NCBI GenBank assembly: GCA_003022005.1
Contig: PXRQ01000051.1
Location: 1 to 7,749 of the forward strand
Length of the DNA: 7,749 nt
Reading direction: 5' to 3'
Source of the DNA: Halobacteriales archaeon QS_5_70_15
Lineage (GTDB): Archaea > Halobacteriota > Halobacteria > Halobacteriales > Haloarculaceae
In this document: positions 5,497 to 7,749 of the stretch, in pieces
How the letters are laid out: each line of letters starts with the position of its first letter
How positions within the stretch are numbered: the first letter of the stretch is position 1
Position numbers and translations under genes: made by a program
The notes under the pieces: generated by a model
What the model was told of the DNA's origin: nothing
What the model saw: the letters and a program-made list of their open reading frames with translations, nothing else
The model's database searches: none

Positions 5497-7216
5497 CGCC
5501 GGTCCCTCCGTCGGTCGCGACCCCGGCGGGTGACGCGTCGTCCGCCGGCTCCGGGCCGCCGTCGAACGTGGTGAAGTCCACGGGGCCCCCCTCCGCGGGG
5601 TCGTTGTCGCGGTTCTGTGTCGTCGCGTGGAGGGCGTAGTTCAGCATCGCCTGGGAGAGCTGGTCCCCCCAGAGCGCGTGGCGCTGGCCCTTCCAGCGCT
5701 CCTGGAGGAGTTCGTCCCAGGCCCGTCGCGTGACCGACTCCCCGTAGCTCCCGTGGAGCTCGTTCGCCAGCCGGAGACAGCAGAACCCGCCCTGGCAGTT
5801 CCCCATCGACGCTCTCGTCCGGATGCGGACCGCGTTGAGGTCGGATCCGGACCCCTCGATGGCGTCCTGCACCTCCGCGCGCGTGACCCCCTCGCAGCCG
5901 CAGACGGTCGGGTTCGGGCCGTCGGTCTTCAGCACCTCGTCGGCCCGGGAGCCGAGCCGCTCGACGCTCCGGCGGCCGATGGGCGACTGGAGGCCGAACT
6001 CGTCCATGTAGTCCCGGAGCACGGAGAAGTCCTCGCTGCCCGGCAGCGGCTCCTCGGCCGTGCGGCACTCGGCGTCGATGCCGAACTGCGCACAGACGTG
6101 GTCGCTGATCTCCTCGCCCATCATCCGGTAGGTCGTGAACTTCCCCCCGACGATGCTGGTCATCCCCGGCAGGCCGTCGCGCTCCTCGTGGTCGAGCAGG
6201 AAGTAGTCCCGCGTGATGTCCGTCGGGTCCTCGCTGCCGACGTCCGGCGGCTCGTACAGCGGGCGTACGCCCCAGAACGAGCGGATCGTCCGGGCGTCCG
6301 CGAGCATGGGCACGAGCTCCGAGAGCTCCGAGAGCATCATGTCGACCTCCCACCCCTCCTCGGGGTAGTCCTCGGGGTCCTCGACCTCCTCGTCGGTCGT
6401 CCCGAGGATGCAGGTCGTCTCGTGGGGGACGATGATGTCCGCGTCCCCCTTCGGCCGGCACCGGTTGATGACGGTGTCGACCTGCCGGGAGTTCATGATG
6501 GTCATCACGCCCTTCGACGGTCGGACCTCGATATCGACCCCCGCCATGTCGCCGATCCGGCCGGCCCAGGCCCCCGTCGCGTTGACGACGTAGTCCGACC
6601 GGATCGCCTCGATCCCGCCCTCGGTTCCGTGGACGCGCTTGCCCGACCCGGAGGCGTGCTCGACCTCGACGCCGACGACCTCGCCCTCCTCCACGAGGAG
6701 GTCGGTCACCGTCGAGTGGGTCTCGATGCGCGCGCCGTGTTCCTCGGCGCTGGCGGCGTTCGCGACCACCAGCCGGAAGGGGTCGACGGCGCCGTCGGGC
6801 ACCGAGATCGCCTTGTCGACGTCCTTCGCGAGGTGGGGCTCGATCGCGCGGGCCTCCTCGCCCGAGACGACCTCCGCGGGAATGCCGCACTCCTCGCAGC
6901 CCCGCAACTTCTCCTCGAAGTACTCCCCGGTGTCCTCGGGACGCTTGACGAACAGCCCGCCCGTCATCTCGACGCAGTGGCTCGCGATGTCCCCGAGGGC
7001 GCGGTTCTCCTCGATGCACTCCCTGGCGCTCTTCTGATCCGGAACGGCGTAGCGGCCGCCGCTGTGGAGGAGTCCGTGCATCCGGCCGGTGGTGCCGTGG
7101 GTCAGGTTCCCCTGCTCGACGAGGGTCACGTCCAGCCCTCGCATCGAGAGGTCCCGGGCGATGCCGATCCCGGTCGACCCGCCGCCGATGACCGTGATAT
7201 GTGGTACCGATCCCAT
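5486..7216 (-). CDS. glpA: Anaerobic-type glycerol-3-phosphate dehydrogenase subunit A (FAD, catalytic)
   Basis: The 576-residue catalytic subunit oxidises sn-glycerol-3-phosphate to dihydroxyacetone phosphate using FAD. It opens with the Rossmann motif [15 protein letters not shown] (residues 9-23), followed by the family stretch [18 protein letters not shown] (40-57) and, later, [10 protein letters not shown] (357-366), all typical of this enzyme. The C-terminal BFD-like domain has C439, C441, C474 and C479/C480 in CGCEG and GNCQGGFCC, suited to a [2Fe-2S] cluster. An acidic Gly/Asp-rich tail follows from about residue 541. The frame can be extended to GTG 7246, but that codon overlaps an AT-rich TATA-like box (7247-7253). 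The ATG at 7216 places the Rossmann strand immediately at the N-terminus, so it is preferred. First gene of glpABC; its end overlaps glpB by 11 nt, suggesting translational coupling. It is transcribed divergently from glpK. Confidence 0.95.
   Translation of the reverse strand: MGSVPHITVIGGGSTGIGIARDLSMRGLDVTLVEQGNLTHGTTGRMHGLLHSGGRYAVPDQKSARECIEENRALGDIASHCVEMTGGLFVKRPEDTGEYFEEKLRGCEECGIPAEVVSGEEARAIEPHLAKDVDKAISVPDGAVDPFRLVVANAASAEEHGARIETHSTVTDLLVEEGEVVGVEVEHASGSGKRVHGTEGGIEAIRSDYVVNATGAWAGRIGDMAGVDIEVRPSKGVMTIMNSRQVDTVINRCRPKGDADIIVPHETTCILGTTDEEVEDPEDYPEEGWEVDMMLSELSELVPMLADARTIRSFWGVRPLYEPPDVGSEDPTDITRDYFLLDHEERDGLPGMTSIVGGKFTTYRMMGEEISDHVCAQFGIDAECRTAEEPLPGSEDFSVLRDYMDEFGLQSPIGRRSVERLGSRADEVLKTDGPNPTVCGCEGVTRAEVQDAIEGSGSDLNAVRIRTRASMGNCQGGFCCLRLANELHGSYGESVTRRAWDELLQERWKGQRHALWGDQLSQAMLNYALHATTQNRDNDPAEGGPVDFTTFDGGPEPADDASPAGVATDGGTGDGD
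5504..5509 (-). promoter_or_regulatory. Shine-Dalgarno site for glpB
   Basis: On the minus strand GGAGGG lies 7 nt before the glpB ATG, inside the last codons of glpA. This is a strong site for a haloarchaeon, fits internal operon genes that cannot be leaderless, and fixes the glpB start. Confidence 0.6.
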
Positions 7217-7246
7217 CCGTGCGTCGACGCTTTGACGCCGACCCAC

Positions 7247-7253
7247 TTTATTT
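7247..7253 (-). promoter_or_regulatory. TATA-like element close to glpA
   Basis: TTTATTT (AAATAAA on the minus strand) is centred about 34 nt before the ATG at 7216, so transcription would begin a few bases before that ATG. It is one of two candidate glpA promoters; the other is near 7334-7341. It also argues against the GTG at 7246 as start, because that codon would overlap the promoter element itself. Confidence 0.5.
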
Positions 7254-7298
7254 CACCGGTGCGGCTCTCAGCTCGCGGTCGTTCGACGGTGGAACCGA

Positions 7299-7389
7299 GT
7301 ATCTTTACTGTCAAACCCTGGTCATACGTAACGTTTAATAGGGTTTGCTATATTGTTTATCGGCACGGCGGTAAAGTCAGTAAAGATAC
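7299..7389. promoter_or_regulatory. Divergent glpA/glpK control region with 12-bp inverted repeat
   Basis: GTATCTTTACTG (7299-7310) and its exact reverse complement CAGTAAAGATAC (7378-7389) flank an AT-rich core. The core has two back-to-back TATA-like boxes: TATTAAA on the minus strand (7334-7340) pointing to glpA, and TATATTG (7349-7355) pointing to glpK. The repeat centre (7344) nearly coincides with the midpoint of the boxes. Each arm falls about 27-40 bp downstream of its box, around the expected transcription start. A repressor binding both arms could control glycerol uptake metabolism in both directions; which protein does so is not shown. Confidence 0.55.
7312..7347. repeat. Second inverted repeat inside the glpA-glpK control region
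   Basis: CAAACCCT (7312-7319) and AGGGTTTG (7340-7347) are perfect 8-bp inverted arms separated by 20 bp that include the small palindrome TACGTA (7325-7330). It lies within the larger inverted repeat but has a different centre (about 7329.5), closer to the glpA side, and overlaps the minus-strand TATA-like box. It may be a separate operator. Confidence 0.5.
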
Positions 7390-7412
7390 CGCCAGACGGA
7401 GAACCAGGAACC

Positions 7413-7749
7413 ATGCCAAACACGTATGTCGGCTCGATCGATCAGGGGACGACCGGAACGCGCTTCATGGTGTTCGACCACAGCGGGCAGGTCGTCACCC
7501 AGGCCTACGAGAAGCACGAACAGATCTACCCGGAACCCGGCTGGGTCGAACACGACGCCGCCGAGATCTGGGAGAGGACGAAGGAAGTCGTAACCAGCGC
7601 ACTCGAGAAGGAGGACCTCGACGCGAGTCAGCTGGAGGCGATCGGGATCACGAACCAGCGGGAGACGACCGTCGTCTGGGACGCCGAAACCGGCGACCCC
7701 ATCTACAACGCCCTGGTCTGGCAGGACCGCCGCACCACCGACCGCGTCG
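7413..7749 (+). CDS. glpK: Glycerol kinase, N-terminal part (continues beyond window)
   Basis: The frame from ATG 7413 is open to the right edge (112 complete codons). It opens with [21 protein letters not shown], the phosphate-binding motif of FGGY sugar kinases in the glycerol kinase form. [33 protein letters not shown] and ALVWQDRRT follow; these are typical of GlpK, where the Arg-Glu of NQRET contacts glycerol. The enzyme phosphorylates glycerol with ATP to sn-glycerol-3-phosphate in the cytoplasm, the substrate of the neighbouring GlpABC. The start is supported by immediate entry into the first strand and by GGAG at 7398-7401, 11 nt upstream. If the TATATTG box is used, the leader is about 30 nt, longer than for the leaderless genes in this window. 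Divergent placement from glpA with a shared control region suggests joint induction by glycerol. Confidence 0.96.
   Translation, partial: MPNTYVGSIDQGTTGTRFMVFDHSGQVVTQAYEKHEQIYPEPGWVEHDAAEIWERTKEVVTSALEKEDLDASQLEAIGITNQRETTVVWDAETGDPIYNALVWQDRRTTDRV

Noticed and set aside
4195..5574. Long plus-strand open frame (about 459 codons) opposite glpB, containing an apparent internal repeat
   Set aside because: It is antisense to glpB; the repeat only mirrors the 99-bp duplication in the real gene.
6315..6332. Tandem 9-bp repeat AGCTCCGAG x2 within glpA
   Set aside because: Only two units coding Leu-Ser-Glu twice in a helix; common in GC-rich coding DNA and not a meaningful repeat.
5316..7019. Long minus-strand open frame (about 567 codons) in a different frame across glpA and the start of glpB
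   Set aside because: The product is extremely Arg/Gly/Pro-rich with no domain, while glpA in the correct frame has clear FAD and Fe-S motifs.
7217..7246. Alternative glpA start at GTG 7246 adding 10 residues
   Set aside because: The codon overlaps a TATA-like box, and the ATG at 7216 puts the Rossmann strand right at the N-terminus as usual for the family.
1..7749. CRISPR array, tRNA, rRNA, insertion sequence or integrase
   Set aside because: No regularly spaced repeats, no cloverleaf-like segment and no transposase or integrase motif were seen on either strand.

Overview
This window almost certainly comes from a haloarchaeon (class Halobacteria). The DNA is very GC-rich with G/C-ending codons, the proteins are strongly acidic, and several genes have a TATA-like box centred about 27-34 nt before the start codon with little or no leader. 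The genus cannot be fixed from the sequence alone.

Layout. (1) Positions 2-448 (+) hold the C-terminal end of an SPFH/band-7 membrane-associated protein. (2) Positions 519-1154 (+) encode a tandem winged-helix regulator with an odd Tat-like N-terminus. (3) Positions 1296-2163 (+) hold a MntA-HepT type toxin-antitoxin pair: a minimal nucleotidyltransferase antitoxin and a HEPN ribonuclease toxin. Its composition looks less GC-rich than its surroundings, and it is bracketed by a short direct repeat. (4) Positions 2376-2642 (-) encode a small haloarchaeal winged-helix-like protein, probably DUF7123. (5) Positions 2916-7216 (-) form a tight glpA-glpB-glpC operon for the anaerobic-type glycerol-3-phosphate dehydrogenase. 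(6) Positions 7413-7749 (+) are the start of a divergently transcribed glpK (glycerol kinase), cut by the window edge.

How the genes work together. GlpK phosphorylates glycerol to sn-glycerol-3-phosphate. GlpA (FAD, with a C-terminal Fe-S domain) oxidises it to dihydroxyacetone phosphate, and GlpB and GlpC pass the electrons to the membrane quinone pool. The 196-bp region between glpA and glpK is AT-rich and carries a perfect 12-bp inverted repeat. Its arms lie almost symmetrically outside two back-to-back TATA-like boxes, which suggests that both transcription units are controlled by one regulator.

The most unusual observation is in glpB. An exact 99-bp, in-frame direct repeat (4383-4481 and 4806-4904) has put a second copy of a mid-protein segment where the conserved near-C-terminal segment of GlpB should be. 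The reading frame stays open. This is either a recent gene-conversion or deletion-duplication event that probably damages GlpB, or an assembly error. Other points worth checking are the replacement of both CCG motifs in GlpC by CSG, and the lack of a normal start codon at the expected beginning of hepT. No CRISPR array, tRNA, rRNA or intact mobile element was seen.
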